From: Pseudopyrenochaeta lycopersici
Lineage: Eukaryota > Ascomycota > Dothideomycetes > Pleosporales > Pseudopyrenochaetaceae
Assembly: GCA_003313425.1 (NCBI GenBank)
Contig: NHZP01000001.1
Location: forward strand, 1,302,001 to 1,366,000
Direction of reading: 5' to 3'
Length of the DNA stretch: 64,000 nt
The position numbers and the translations under genes were made by a program. Below the pieces are notes generated by a model. That model did not search any database. It saw nothing but the letters and a program-made list of their open reading frames with translations, and had not been told where the DNA came from. This document shows positions 45,764 through 57,244 of this stretch, piece by piece; within the stretch, counting starts at the first letter, position 1, and every line of letters starts with the position of its first letter.

Positions 45764-46826
45764 CTACAGCTCGTCTCGGGTCTCTCGGTATAACGTAGAT
45801 CGCCACTTACATCCCCAGGCAGCGTCTACACTGTTCTCGAAGTCTGCTGTATCCATGCGCATATGTGCTGTGTAAGCTGTGAAATTCGCTCCATCAAAGA
45901 CTGAGTTTGATACCCAGGCGTCTCGAACAAGTTTTGGATCCAGTAATTTCTCCAGTTCAGCTCGCATGGTTTCATTCTTTGCGTCGTCACCGTACAATAG
46001 TACGCGATGTATTCTTGCCTGAGGTCGCATTTCACTAGGGGGGTTGGCGAGAATATGACTGATGCTGCGTTCTAAGCCTTCCAACTGGTTATTTTCGCCA
46101 ATGCTTGGGCTGTTCACGAAGCCTGGAATTGGATCCACAACGCCTGCTTCTCCGATGGTAAATAGCCCAACATTGTACCAGTGCGAGCTGTGATCGATGG
46201 CAAGAATAACCCAAGGATCTTCTTCGAATTTTGGTACAGCACCAGGTCTGTATGCCAGGACCATAGCCTTTGCAGCTTGTATCGTAGGTAGAACCTGACG
46301 AAGTCCCAGAGTTCCAAGAGCGTCTTGCGCGACAATTCTTTTACGTTCCTCATAAACGTCCAGGCTCAGAGCGGAGAAACAGATATTGGTACCAAGGTAG
46401 GCTTCTACGGCTGCCTTTAGAGGTTGCATTACACTAAGAACGCTCAAAGCATCCTCATTGCGACAAGAACCTATAGCAGATCCAAATAAGGGTGTCAGAT
46501 AGTCCAAAGAGGGAGCGATGAACTGGCATAGAGACGATTTTTCTCCAGATTCTGTGGCAGTGGTCCTTCTCATGAAAGCTTGATATTGTGCAGAGCCGTA
46601 AACATGAGCAACGGGGACTGATAGCCCCTCCTTCAGGTAGATAGAAGCAACACTATCGATTCACATGAGCATTAAGGCGATGATGAGTTGTAGAGGGCAT
46701 TGGAACAACTGACCCATAGTCAGGCGTGAGCCTGAACGCTATTCCTGGAGCGCGAGGGCGGGTAAGGTGATGTGTAGACACTCCAAGCGCAGCTACTAGA
46801 AGGAAGAATACTAGCGTAAGACTCAT
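45764..46826 (-). CDS. Secreted, degenerate Hsp70/actin-like ATPase-fold protein
   Basis: Exons 46826-46714 and 46652-45764 give 333 residues; the 61-nt intron (GTCAGT to ATAG) restores frame as PDYGVASIYLKEG. MSLTLVFFLLVAALGVSTHH is a signal peptide. The layout resembles the N-terminal half of an Hsp70 nucleotide-binding domain: PDYGVASIYL stands where GIDLGTTYS is expected, SVPVAHVYGSAQYQAFM follows, and VILAIDHSSHWYNVGLFT aligns with the second phosphate loop. Key Gly residues of both loops are missing, and the substrate-binding half is absent, so ATPase activity is doubtful. Similar proteins are annotated in fungi as actin-like ATPase domain proteins. Function unknown. A small gene lies just upstream on the same strand. 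Confidence 0.65.
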
Positions 46827-46974
46827 GATGGGCTCGTAGCAGAGCAACTCGCGAGGAATTCTAACAAAGAAGAAGAGTGCAAAGTGTCTTCAAGAGAATG
46901 CGCTTTCCTGACGTCTGCAACAATAGATGTGCTCTCCTGCGAGCACGGCGGGTAATGGGCTTAGAGCTCCAAGG

Positions 46975-47582
46975 TTAGCTAATTCTGGATCGTGGGGCAG
47001 TTGAACAGGCATGGCAATGCGAGCAGATTGCCAAGAGTTTCTTCGCGTCGACAAGGCTGACCTGTCCCGTACGCCACAATTCTTTTCGAAGCGCCGGGCG
47101 TAATGGGCGAGTAATTCCTGGGGCCAGCATGAGGATGAGGAGGAATTGTTGTATCACAAGTAAGCGCAGCATCAAGGTTTCAAGAGCCCTGTACTTTCCT
47201 GTTTGATCACGTTATTGAGGCTGAGAATGCCCGAACATACCAGGATCGCCTTTTCCGTGGACTACGATGCGATGCTGCGCAACTGCAAAGTGCAGAAATG
47301 TCTGCATTCCTCTTAGTGTTTACAGGTAGAGTTTTCAATATGCGAATCGGGGAATTTCAAGTTACGAACCGTTGCAAGACAGGCTCTTGACACTAGATGA
47401 TCCGCTCCAAGTGTTCGCCGGAACTACCTACGACATAGGTTCGGCGGAATATTGGCATCGCTTATGATTGCTATAATTTGCAACCCGGCGACAGAAGTGT
47501 AATGGGGGTTGAAAATCCCGGGGCGCTGCGCTTGGTAGAAGAATCGAGCTCCCTGACCACTGAGTGGCCCTCGAGAGTCCAT
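46975..47582 (-). CDS. Small protein of unknown function (three-exon model)
   Basis: Not recognised. Model: 47582-47432, 47282-47241 and 47198-46975, 138 residues, frame kept at both junctions. It starts MDSRGPLSGQGARFFYQAQR, then NPHYTSVAGLQIIAIISD; later parts are RIVVHGKGDPGKYRALET, a hydrophobic helix (LMLRLLVIQQFLLILMLAPG), a basic stretch RPLRPALRKELWRTG and a Cys cluster CSHCHAC near the end. A simpler two-exon model from ATG 47307 gives 96 residues. Exon 3 (GTATGT donor before it, AACAG acceptor) is the best supported part. No signal peptide. Transcribed in the same direction as the Hsp70-like gene 150 bases downstream. Confidence 0.4.
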
Positions 47583-47956
47583 GATACAAAGGTTGAGGCC
47601 GAAGGAGGATTCGATTGTTTGTTTTCGCCTTGCACTGCCTAAGCGCTACTGTGCTGCAATATAATGATAACAACGAAGCCCGAAAAATTGGAAACTACAA
47701 TTTAGCATTTGCTGACGGGGCTGAATTCATCGTGTCGAGACTCGACATGACGGACCTGGTAGACTGGACGAAAATAGTTTTCAACATGAGGCTATACCCG
47801 GGTATGAGCGCCTGCCTTGTAGCTACAAACATGGTCGAAGTAGTATAAGGTCAGCGTGTGGAGGTCAAAACTATGACCATATACTCGATTCACGTATTGC
47901 AGCAACGAAACAACCCTGTACTGGTATCTTTCTCAGACATAATCATCGCCATTATC

Positions 47957-49673
47957 ATGCGCCTCTCCCAATCTCTACACATCCTTTTCTCCTTCAGCAC
48001 ACTCGTTGCTGGCTCAGTGATACCTCGCGACGATGTTAACCCAGATGACCCAAGAGCATCAAACCCGAAGACACCGCCGAAGAAATTGAACCGACCTCCT
48101 CGTCCGGCGAATCCTTTTAAAGATGGGTTGAAAACAGTGCCTTCATCCTGCACTGATATGATGAAACCTTCAGAACAATGCATCAAAGATCTACAAGCGC
48201 AGCCTGGAGGTGTCAATGCTTTCTCTGGCGGCGAGTTGAAGTGGGACAACGACAACGGATGTAGTGATGAACAGAAAGGAAAGTACCAAACGGCAGCCTG
48301 GGATGCGCACGCTTTGGCTGCATTCTCGGATTTGGAGCCCGATTCCCATAACTCAAGAGATATTGCCCTCTGGAAGGCGTGGATGGGTCCAGATTACCCA
48401 AACCAACAAAAGCGCATCTCCGGTAAGTGTCCCCCATGACTCCAGTTCCAGGTGTATCTGACGACTGAACAGAAAATCTAAAAAGAGCCTCGGGCTTCCT
48501 GAGCAAAAAGTCATTTGACATTATTCTTAATTGTAAGGATAAGAAGAATTTCTGTTCAATCAGAAAGGATGGCAAGTCTGTTGGTGGTTACGCCTCTAGC
48601 TACAAGGGGTTTTTCGGATACTGGTACTATTACATCACAGTTTGTGATCCATTCTGGAAGTCGGACGATTTCATGTACAAGATTGACCAAATTGAGGAGG
48701 AGTTGTCGAAGGGAATTACTGAGAAGGCGACACTTGCACGGTGGCAGAAGAGTACCGGACAGATGTTTTTGCATGAAATGATGCATCTCGACTCTGTCGG
48801 TCAACCCCATAGTAAGTAAAGCCTGGCTTGACTTGAATTCGGTATTCCAAGTTCTTCTTTCAGTTGCAAATATGATGATGATATGCTGATCGATGGAACA
48901 CAGTCAAAGATGAGCACGTAGACCCCGACGATGTGCAGAACTGGGCATACGGACCCGCCAAAACACATCAGCTCGCCAGACGCAATATAAACCAGGGGGG
49001 AGGAGCCACACGTGCTAGCACCAACGCTGATAGCTATGCGTGGCTGGCCAACAGCCGATACTTTTATGATTTGACTGGCTACTTCACTGAACCGGACAAC
49101 TTCAAAGCTGCGGATGATAGTTTGAGTGCTGCACAGTTGACACAAAACCAGGACGGCTTTTTCATTGATTTTGGCGGCATTACCGAAAAGACAACGGATG
49201 AAGAGATCAAAACACGACGAGACGGTATTGTCGCTGGTTTTGCTAACACCGGCTCACCATCTGGGCCAAGCAAAGGTAAATCCTTAACAATCGCAATGGT
49301 GTCTATCGTGAACTCGCATAGTGGCGGCGCCACCGTTGACAGGGAATGGAATTTCTTCACTACTGGTGTTGGCAAGGCTGTTGGTAGCTGTGGTGAGACG
49401 GAAGGTGCTAAGCTCATATCTCAAGGGCCATCTGACACCAAAATCACCGGTGCCGTCAACTCGGATAATCCACCTTGGCCGGCAGGAATCTTCAAATTGA
49501 ACATTGAAGGTCAAGATTGCGAATATAAGTGTGATGGGACAAATCCTGGCCGCCTCTTCTGCCCGAACAAGCAGATCTCCTGCTCGGAGGACAAACTCAA
49601 GAGCAAAGCCGAGGGCACCCTGAAATGCGGAAGTCGAGTCTCTTTCCACGCTGCAGTTTACTGCGATTTCTAG
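47957..49673 (+). CDS. Secreted zincin-like putative metalloprotease
   Basis: Exons 47957-48422, 48473-48811 and 48904-49673 give 524 residues. MRLSQSLHILFSFSTLVAGS is a signal peptide, followed by a Pro-rich spacer. HEMMHLDSVG (His256-His260) matches the HExxH zinc motif of gluzincin/aspzincin peptidases, and downstream NADSYAWLANSRYFYD matches the block after the active site in M35/lysine-specific metalloendopeptidase-like fungal proteins. I could not assign the third zinc ligand with certainty. The C-terminal 200 residues carry several Cys (CEYKCDGTNPGRLFCPN) and probably form a disulphide-rich extra domain. Donors and acceptors are canonical. Secreted peptidase activity is inferred, not shown. 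Confidence 0.75.
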
Positions 49674-52600
49674 TAACGTCGAATCATTTTCAGTATTTCC
49701 CAGCTCTGTTTAAGGATGCCCATGAATCGCATTTGGTTCCACTTTTGTTCTCATGTCTCTTTTCAAGACGAGATTGTGCATTAGTCATCTGGTCCTTCCA
49801 AGTCAATACGTTTTAGAATAGACCCAGTACACCTCGAAATTCTATGCTGGGAGGTAACTGGAAGGCAATAGTACTTGCCGTAGGTCACAGGAGATAGTGT
49901 AGTGACGACAGGTACTTGTTAGGAGGAAAGGAAATAATACTTGATTTTCTATTCCAACAGCGACGCGCTCTTTATACGCATATAGAGCGCAGGTATTACG
50001 CGTGAGTGTAGTATGTACGAAACCCTAATCTTATTAAGGAGAACTCCTGCTACAGGCTCTGTTACAAGGTTTTCGTGTATAGGCTCTCCGTTACAGTTCT
50101 TCATTCACAGAAGGCGATCATTACTAAACTTCTCTTTCGCGCGCTGAATAAATCCTTCCTAATGCGTGGCAAATTTGCGATAGAAGAGGATCGATAAAAT
50201 CGCTTGAAAGTTATACTACTAGAAATCGCGCTTATGAGAGCGCAGCCTTTGCTTCACCTAATTACAGAGTAAGAGTAATTGATCTCCGCTCTCCTTTATA
50301 TAGTCCTAGAAGATCTGCTGTAGAGAAGATAGGTCAGTCTCTAGGGAACTAACATGAGACTAGAGGTCCTAGCACGAGCTTTGAAAGAGGCTAGTGAGTG
50401 ACTGCATTTGGCCCGATTATGGGCATCTGCCTTAATCACGGCAGCTCAGGCTGATACTCGCGGTATCATAACAGCTTATCCAGAGATCAGTTCAAATCAG
50501 TCTTGGCTCAGGTTTAGAAACCGAAGAAGATTTTGGTTGGGTCATTTTTGGGGTAACAGTCTATCGCTTACTTTGCCTCCTCGCGACTATCTCACGATAC
50601 TGACGACACGCGTTGAAGGTTTATTCGTCAACGTTTCATAATGACGGGGCGGGAAGTGGAGCCTACGGGGAAGGTTCGACGATGGACATTGGGCTGTGGG
50701 ATTTGATGTCACTGTCACCTGTATACAGGACAGCTTCAATACGCCCGAAGCGACGGCTCAAACTTTGAGCATGGAAGAGCATGGCTTTCTCACATTGGTG
50801 GTCGAGGATATAGACAATGGGCCCTTTTACATACGTTGATCGCTCCCGCCGTCACGCCTGTCACATACATTTGAGTTGCATGTATGTCCTGAAAGAGGTC
50901 TCGCTCACACCACCGGACAACCTTCCCTGCTCAGAGTCTTGAACCTAGTATGGTCCTTGATTATGACCTGAAGGCTGCTTGCTCCACATGCACGCTTCAA
51001 CCCCCCTGCTACCGGTTCCGCATCTAAAAAGGAATGTTTTCTCAAAACAAACAAATTTGTGGACGTCCTGCTCATGGTCTGGAGAATGCCCATCGTCAAG
51101 AACATGACTGAAGTTCTTGGATCTTCACCTGCAAGCCTACAATCGTCGAGGCCACGAGCGGTTCGGCGTAAGAGCGGCACCAGAACAGATTGCTATTACT
51201 TATCATTGAGAAGCTAGAACTTCGAATCGGCATAGGCCACTCGTCTCGATCTCTGCTCATTAACTCACAGCCTTGTTGACGTTTAGTTTATCAACACGCT
51301 CCTACCCCTTTCGATAACTAGATCTTCCAGCATTTGACTGCTAATGTTTCCTAGTGTCAGTATTCAGGCAGAAGAATGCCCCCTCCCACCCATACTCGAA
51401 GATTATGACCCTCAGTCCTTGCAAAGCCCACACAGTCTTCCCGACGAGATGCTTCAATTCGCGTTTGCATTCGAACAACGAAGCCCTAGTACTGGATCTA
51501 GTGGATACGGAGTATAGCAAAGAGAGTGATGGACTGCCGGATATGATCAAGGCCAATAAACTCATATACATCTGCTACCAGCATTATGAAGGCCATCGAG
51601 GCGTCACTCTGAGGGTCAACGATAAGCACACGTTTCGCCTGAACAAATGATTACTGGCCCCACAACAATTCCACAGCCGTTGGCATACTCTAGAGAAGCT
51701 GCATATTTACTAGGCTGATGCACTCAGTCAACACATATTTGGCTATTTTGAAGGGTAACTGGGTATGTCAACAAGGTTTGGTTGGACCTTGACGGCGCAC
51801 TACTAGGCTGGGTGTTGATGTGCTTCTCATGTTCATCGCGTGCTGCTGGCCAGACATGAGAGCGCCATAAGAAGGAGTGAATAGCGTACAAAACGATACG
51901 GGGGACCAAGGGTCACATCGTCCTGGTCGGCATTTCAATTCGAAGCAACCAAGCAAAACGATGGAATACCGTCTCGTCAACAGTCTTTCTTACCAGCAAC
52001 CTCATTTCAACCTGCTGCTGATTAATATTCATGGGCATTCCATTCCAATGTCTCCATTTTTTGAAGGACAAAGGCTTCCAATATCTACCCAGAATCTGAA
52101 TATCGACCGCGAACCGCATGATTGGATGGCCAGGCTGGGAAGACTTTTCGGGTTTGATATCTGCGGTCATTGCTGGCAACCAAGGTGGCTGATAGCAGCA
52201 ATACATAACAACATTAACGGTCGCCAAATTTACTCATTGAATAGATCTGGCTACTTCTAAGGGTACGGCAAGTACGAAATAGTCATGAATTTGGTTGTCA
52301 CAGTTTTACATGGGCAATCAGCAATCCATTCAGTGTCGTTCGAACTATCATAGATGTGACATCTTGGAAGCATAAAGCTATCTTAATGAATCTGTTGACA
52401 CCCAAGTCGAAACGTCGGCATCTGTAAAACGGAGAGGACGGGAGAGCTGAAGATGCGGCTGAGCAATCCAGGTGTGATTGGCTGGTCAGCAGGGCTGAGC
52501 ACTTCAGGCTGCGAAATAAACAATCCCTCTTAATCACTAATTTCGCAATTATCGTATGCCGCCATAATCACCACATCTCATCTTTCAAGGATTTCAGGCT

Positions 52601-52703
52601 TGACTGCTACCAATCTTCTCTCCACTGCTCGCTCTATAGGAAGAAATCGCGCATGCCCCGCAAAAACAACAAACAGGGCTGAAACCATTGGAGGACTGTA
52701 ACT
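49674..52703. other. Gene-poor region, 3 kb, with LTR remnant
   Basis: Contains the probable LTR (49917-50095) and adjoining AT-rich sequence to about 50400. Short frames at 51343-51513 and 51961-52260 have protein-like composition, but no recognisable domain; I do not call them genes. Confidence 0.4.
49917..50095 (-). mobile_element. Probable LTR of a retrotransposon (179 bp)
   Basis: The unit starts TGTTAGGAGG and ends CTCTCCGTTACA, so it has TG...CA ends. Flanks are GTACT (49912-49916) and GTTCT (50096-50100), a 5-bp target duplication with one mismatch. Inside, GCGCTCT and AGAGCGC form an inverted repeat around TTATACGCATAT, which includes a TATA-like core. Read on the minus strand the ends suit a Copia-type LTR. 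A 50-codon open frame ends five bases outside it at 50101, so it could instead be the 3' LTR of a truncated element. Confidence 0.5.
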
Positions 52704-53531
52704 ATGAGTCGCGATTCGCCGGTAGCACTACAAAATCAGAACACACTTTTAGGGTTGCCTCGAGAGCTTCGAGACATCATCTACCAATACTCGCTTTCGT
52801 ACGATGGAGGCCTTGCAGTTGAAGTCAGCTGCAATACAACAAACTCACGCGTCCCATTTATGCGCGTTCATGGTCGGCACAACCAGAACGTGACGCAGTT
52901 ACACGCCAACACCCTCAAGCTCATATGCAAACAGACGCGTGAAGAGTCTCGGAATCTTATATTCAAAGCAAACGACAGTATCGCCCTCTTTGGGATGAGC
53001 TATGTTACGCCAAGCTCCTATTGCTTCCGACTTTTTGTCCGCCAGCTTTCAAGTAAAACTCTTCGCAACCACCTCAGGAGAATCACTGTGCACGGACGCC
53101 CCGGCATCGAAGCCAATGCTCTGATGCCAGTCGCTTTCAAAGAACTAGCGGCGTACTCTACTGGCTTCAGGACATTCTGCGAGCAATACCCCCGAACACT
53201 CGTTATACTCCAGTTCCGCAACGTGGTAAACGTTGACTCAGACCACTGGTACTATTGGGCCGGTGCTCTTGAATGCGTCTTGCGCGGATCTTCTGCTCTT
53301 GTCTTTCCGTCATCAAAGGGACACTTCGCCGCTAATATTATGCAATTAGAAGCCGCCTTCGCGACAACCCCTAGGCTGCCAAATAATCTCCGATTTTCTA
53401 TTCTGGAAGAGTTTCCAGAGTCCGGTATAGAGAGTGAGATTCAGTATTATCATGAGATGTTTGATATGTCCGCGATGCAAATTGAGGCGCTGTCCAGTAC
53501 CTCCAGAAGACTGTTTGACGACGGTATCTAA
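52704..53531 (+). CDS. 2EXR/F-box-like fungal protein
   Basis: Single exon, 275 residues, ATG at 52704 in a good context. LLGLPRELRDIIYQYSLSYD is the LP-RE-R-IY signature of fungal 2EXR/F-box-like families, followed by LHANTLKLICKQTREESRNL, the second conserved block (L-CKQ-REE). The rest has no known domain. It shares the order of blocks with the gene at 28328-29335 but lacks its membrane segment. No function is established for the family, which is expanded and variable in Pezizomycotina. Confidence 0.7.
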   Translation: MSRDSPVALQNQNTLLGLPRELRDIIYQYSLSYDGGLAVEVSCNTTNSRVPFMRVHGRHNQNVTQLHANTLKLICKQTREESRNLIFKANDSIALFGMSYVTPSSYCFRLFVRQLSSKTLRNHLRRITVHGRPGIEANALMPVAFKELAAYSTGFRTFCEQYPRTLVILQFRNVVNVDSDHWYYWAGALECVLRGSSALVFPSSKGHFAANIMQLEAAFATTPRLPNNLRFSILEEFPESGIESEIQYYHEMFDMSAMQIEALSSTSRRLFDDGI

Positions 53532-55590
53532 ACCAGGCAGAAGGGGCGAAGGAATCTAGTGTACTTTAGAACTCTTCACGAAGACACAATGGATCACTCG
53601 AAGCCAGGCCATCTTTAAGACATTATATCAAAAATGCTACTCCGAAACCTATCCTCATCTCAGGAAGCTCATCGTGTTTCTACGTTGGAAACTCGCCTTG
53701 CATACCAATTACCGGCCTGCGGATGGACCGAGTTCCATATGTGCACTCAACGGTTCTCTATTTTGTCACAATCCCGACACCACAATCCTCAAGCGATTGT
53801 TATGGCTTTCTACGCTCTTTCACCGCTCTTCTCAATACTCTTGGGCTGGAGCGCGGTCACAAGAATATTAGACTGCATCGACGTGTCCTGGTGGAAACGG
53901 TGCAAAGCCGGTTGGTACCGACCTCGTGCAATATCTGCGCATCATCCTGACGGAGCTTCTAGTCAACTTGAAATGAGTCGGGGAGAGGGAACGAGGACAT
54001 TTCGTAAATGGATTTGCCAGCGATACTATTTGCGTAGGACAAAAGCAGCAAATCTGCTACGGTATCGTCCAAACTGATACTCGCTACAATGAGTGAACGA
54101 GATGCGGCCAATTGGTTGTTTCGCACATTCGTATAGACTATATAGCTTTCGACAGGGGACTACCAATGTCATCAAGCGGAAATTGCGGAACTTTTCCGAG
54201 CGACAACCTAATAGTATGAGAACAGCTCTAACCTGAAACGAATGAATTGATAGAGGATGGTTTGACTATCATTCCTACTGTGCTTATTACAGACTGAAGT
54301 GTATACTCGCCTTGATTCATAGCCACAACACACAAACTCAACGTTGTATCTCCTTAGCACTCGACAGTCCACGGAGTGTTCAGCTCACCATCTCTCTACC
54401 AATTGGAAGCTTAGAAACACATGATCTAACCGCTGCATTTATTAGATTTGCGCCTTTCCGCCTCATACAGCGTCTCAAGCGCCATTTTGATATCACTCTG
54501 ATAATGATGACAGTTCTCATATCTCCTTTCATGGTCATGTCTGGGAGCGCCCGCATTGTCACTGTCTGCTCTTCGCAATGAATGATATTGGTAGTCTCGA
54601 GCCCATAAGGAGACGGGAATTTGGTGCACTCTGTGCAGTGCCTAAGAGTGAATGTTGAACCGTGAACGGTGAACCGTGCCATGCTGCGAAAAAAATCCAA
54701 CGGTTGAAATGCTCGCTATAAGTCAATCGACCAATGTACAATTTCAACAATAACATCAATCGTTAGAAGAAATCTGAAGGAGACTAAGGGTGTTTAGTGG
54801 AAACCACAGCAGACATTTGGCAACCTCAGAGTACTAAACATTCGGCCACATTCAGTGTGAGAACGTACTCTTCTAAGCCGTCAATTAAGCAGAACGTCTA
54901 AGTTTGGTACTTTTAGTATCATACCATGAAATACATCTAAGACTGGCACATTTTGATATGTTCAGATATAAATGATGTGATGTTTGTGCCAGAGCCAGCA
55001 CTGATGAAGCTGAGGCAACGATGAGCATCCAATGCAGACATGTGGAGGGTTTCTAAGGTATTGATTCCACTAGGTTTGCATGCACGGTCAGCAACGAGTG
55101 ATCAGTAATAGTTGTGAGTGTAGGTGGTGCCGAAACCGCACCACAGCGACAGCATCCGCTAGCCGTTGATGCGTCGTATAGTAGTGAGCTATGCTTCTTT
55201 GCGTTCTGACTTAGCTCCGGGAGCACCAAGGAAAAGAACTCCGTCGTTAGCCTGAGTAGGCCATACCTTACCAATCAGCGGCCGCACCCGGAAGTCTGCC
55301 GTGCACGTGAGCAGCTTTCTCCGCTTTGTTTCCGTCTCCTCGAGCGTGCTTTACCCCCACATTCCGCGTCGGCCCAGTTCCGCGCTCACGTGTGAGGTTG
55401 CCGACACAACCCACCCTAAAACAGCCCCGAGGCCAATGCGATGTCCGGCAGGACAAGGTTTCCGGTAGCTCTTCTTCTGCTCAGTAACCAACACTGCTTC
55501 ATATACAAACATTGTTTCGGTTGGAACATTGCAGACTATTCAGATATTCCAGAATAGAGCTCCAACATAGCTTCGGGAAGCTTCAGCATC
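53532..55590. other. Intergenic, 2 kb, no supported gene
   Basis: A 147-codon frame at 53634-54077 overlaps shorter frames in other registers and shows no family features. The last 400 bases upstream of the CoA transferase are its promoter region. Confidence 0.4.
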
Positions 55591-57244
55591 ATGCCGTCCT
55601 TATCCACTACCCTCCGCACGGCGCGGACCTTCTCGAGAAGTAGCACCAAGGCACGTATGCTTGTTCCAAGTGACAAGATATACTCAATTGACCTTGATAG
55701 ACATATCTAAACATCTCCCGTGGCTTCTCTTCCTCCCTTCGTCGCAATGAAATCAATAAAGTTTACCCTTCGGCCGAGGCCGCACTCGAAGGCATGGAAT
55801 CCAACAGCACCCTCCTCTGTGGTGGCTTCGGTCTCTCCGGCGTACCAGATACACTGATTGAGCAAGTGAAGAAGACGCCAAGTATCACCGGATTGACCGC
55901 TGTATCAAACAACGCTGGTGTTGTAGGAGGTGGACTGGGTTTGTTACTCGAGAGCAAGCAGGTCAAGAAAATGATCGCATCCTATGTCGGCGAGAACAAA
56001 GTCCTGGAACAAATGTACCTCACTGGCGAACTAGAACTAGAACTCACACCGCAAGGCACATTAGCAGAAAGGTGTAGAGCCGGTGGAGCAGGCATCCCAG
56101 CATTCTACACGCCGGCAGCCTTCGGCACGGTTGTGCAAACCGGTGAGCTGGCGCTTAAGCACAAAAGCGATGGCTCTGTAGCCCAATACTCGACTCCCCG
56201 CGACGTCAAGGTGTTCGCTGGAAAGAGCTACATTATGGAAGAGAGCATCAAGGGAGACTATGCGTTCATCAAAGCGTACAAAGCAGATCGTCTAGGCAAT
56301 GTGCAATTCCGCTTTTCGGCTCAAAACTTTAACGGGGCAATGGCACGTAACGCCAAGGTTACGATTGTGGAGGCGGAACACATTGTCGAAGTCGGAGATA
56401 TCCCACCCAACGGCGTGCACGTCCCAGGCATCTACGTTGACCGTGTCATCCAATCGACCGCAGAGAAGAAGATTGAGAAAGTAATCAATGCAAAAGACCC
56501 TAAGGATGCGGTGAATGAACTCGGCAAGGGCGATGCAGCAAACAAGCGTGAGCGCATCGTACGCCGAGCAGCAAAGGAATTCAAGAACGGCATGTACGCC
56601 AATCTCGGAATTGGCATGCCTATGTTGGCACCGTCTTTCGTTGATCCCAGTGTTGAAGTTCAACTGCAGTCTGAGAACGGTATTCTGGGTCTCGGCCCGT
56701 ACCCACTGAAAGGTCTCGAGGATCCAGACCTCATCAACGCTGGAAAGGAGACGGTCACTTTACTGCCTGGTGCTAGTTGCTTCGGTTCAGAGGAGTCATT
56801 TGGTATGATCCGTGCTGGAAAGATCAACCTCACAATTCTTGGTGCTATGCAGGTCTCCGCACGAGGTGATCTAGCAAACTGGATGCTGCCCGGCAAGGTC
56901 AAGGGCTTTGGTGGTGCCATGGATCTTGTCTCGAACCCGGCAATGACGAAGGTGGTAGTGACGATGGAGCATACCGACAAGAAGGGCAGGCCGAAGATCC
57001 TCAAGCAATGCGAGTTCCCTCTGACAGGCAAGGCGTGCGTGAGCCGAATTATCACAGATCTGGTAAGCATGACAGCTGTTTCGCAATGCAAAGGTGCTAA
57101 CGGATGATGCAGTGTGTATTTGATGTAGATTTTACAGAGGGCTTAACGCTTATCGAGCTTGCGGACGGTGTTACAGTCGATGAAGTGCGATCGAAGACTG
57201 GGGCTGACTTCAAGGAGGCGGCTGAGATCAAGCCTATGTTGTAG
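55591..57244 (+). CDS. Succinyl-CoA:3-ketoacid CoA transferase, mitochondrial
   Basis: Transfers CoA from succinyl-CoA to acetoacetate in ketone-body use. Exons 55591-55654, 55762-57062 and 57113-57244 give 498 residues, typical for the fused alpha/beta SCOT. Exon 1 encodes an Arg/Ser/Thr-rich mitochondrial presequence ([20 protein letters not shown]). The alpha half starts [20 protein letters not shown]; the beta half contains [14 protein letters not shown], and [13 protein letters not shown] carries the catalytic Glu326. The domains are joined by a Lys/Glu-rich linker ([20 protein letters not shown]). The intron 1 acceptor (AATAAAG) is weak but the only one that keeps frame. The third exon closes with the family's terminal [17 protein letters not shown]. 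Confidence 0.94.

Noticed and set aside
51961..52260. 99-codon ORF starting MEYRLVNSLSYQQ
   Set aside because: Composition is plausible but there is no conserved motif, promoter signal or neighbouring exon, so chance cannot be excluded.
53634..54077. 147-codon open frame after the second 2EXR-like gene
   Set aside because: Overlaps shorter frames in other registers and lies in the probable 3' flank; no family features.
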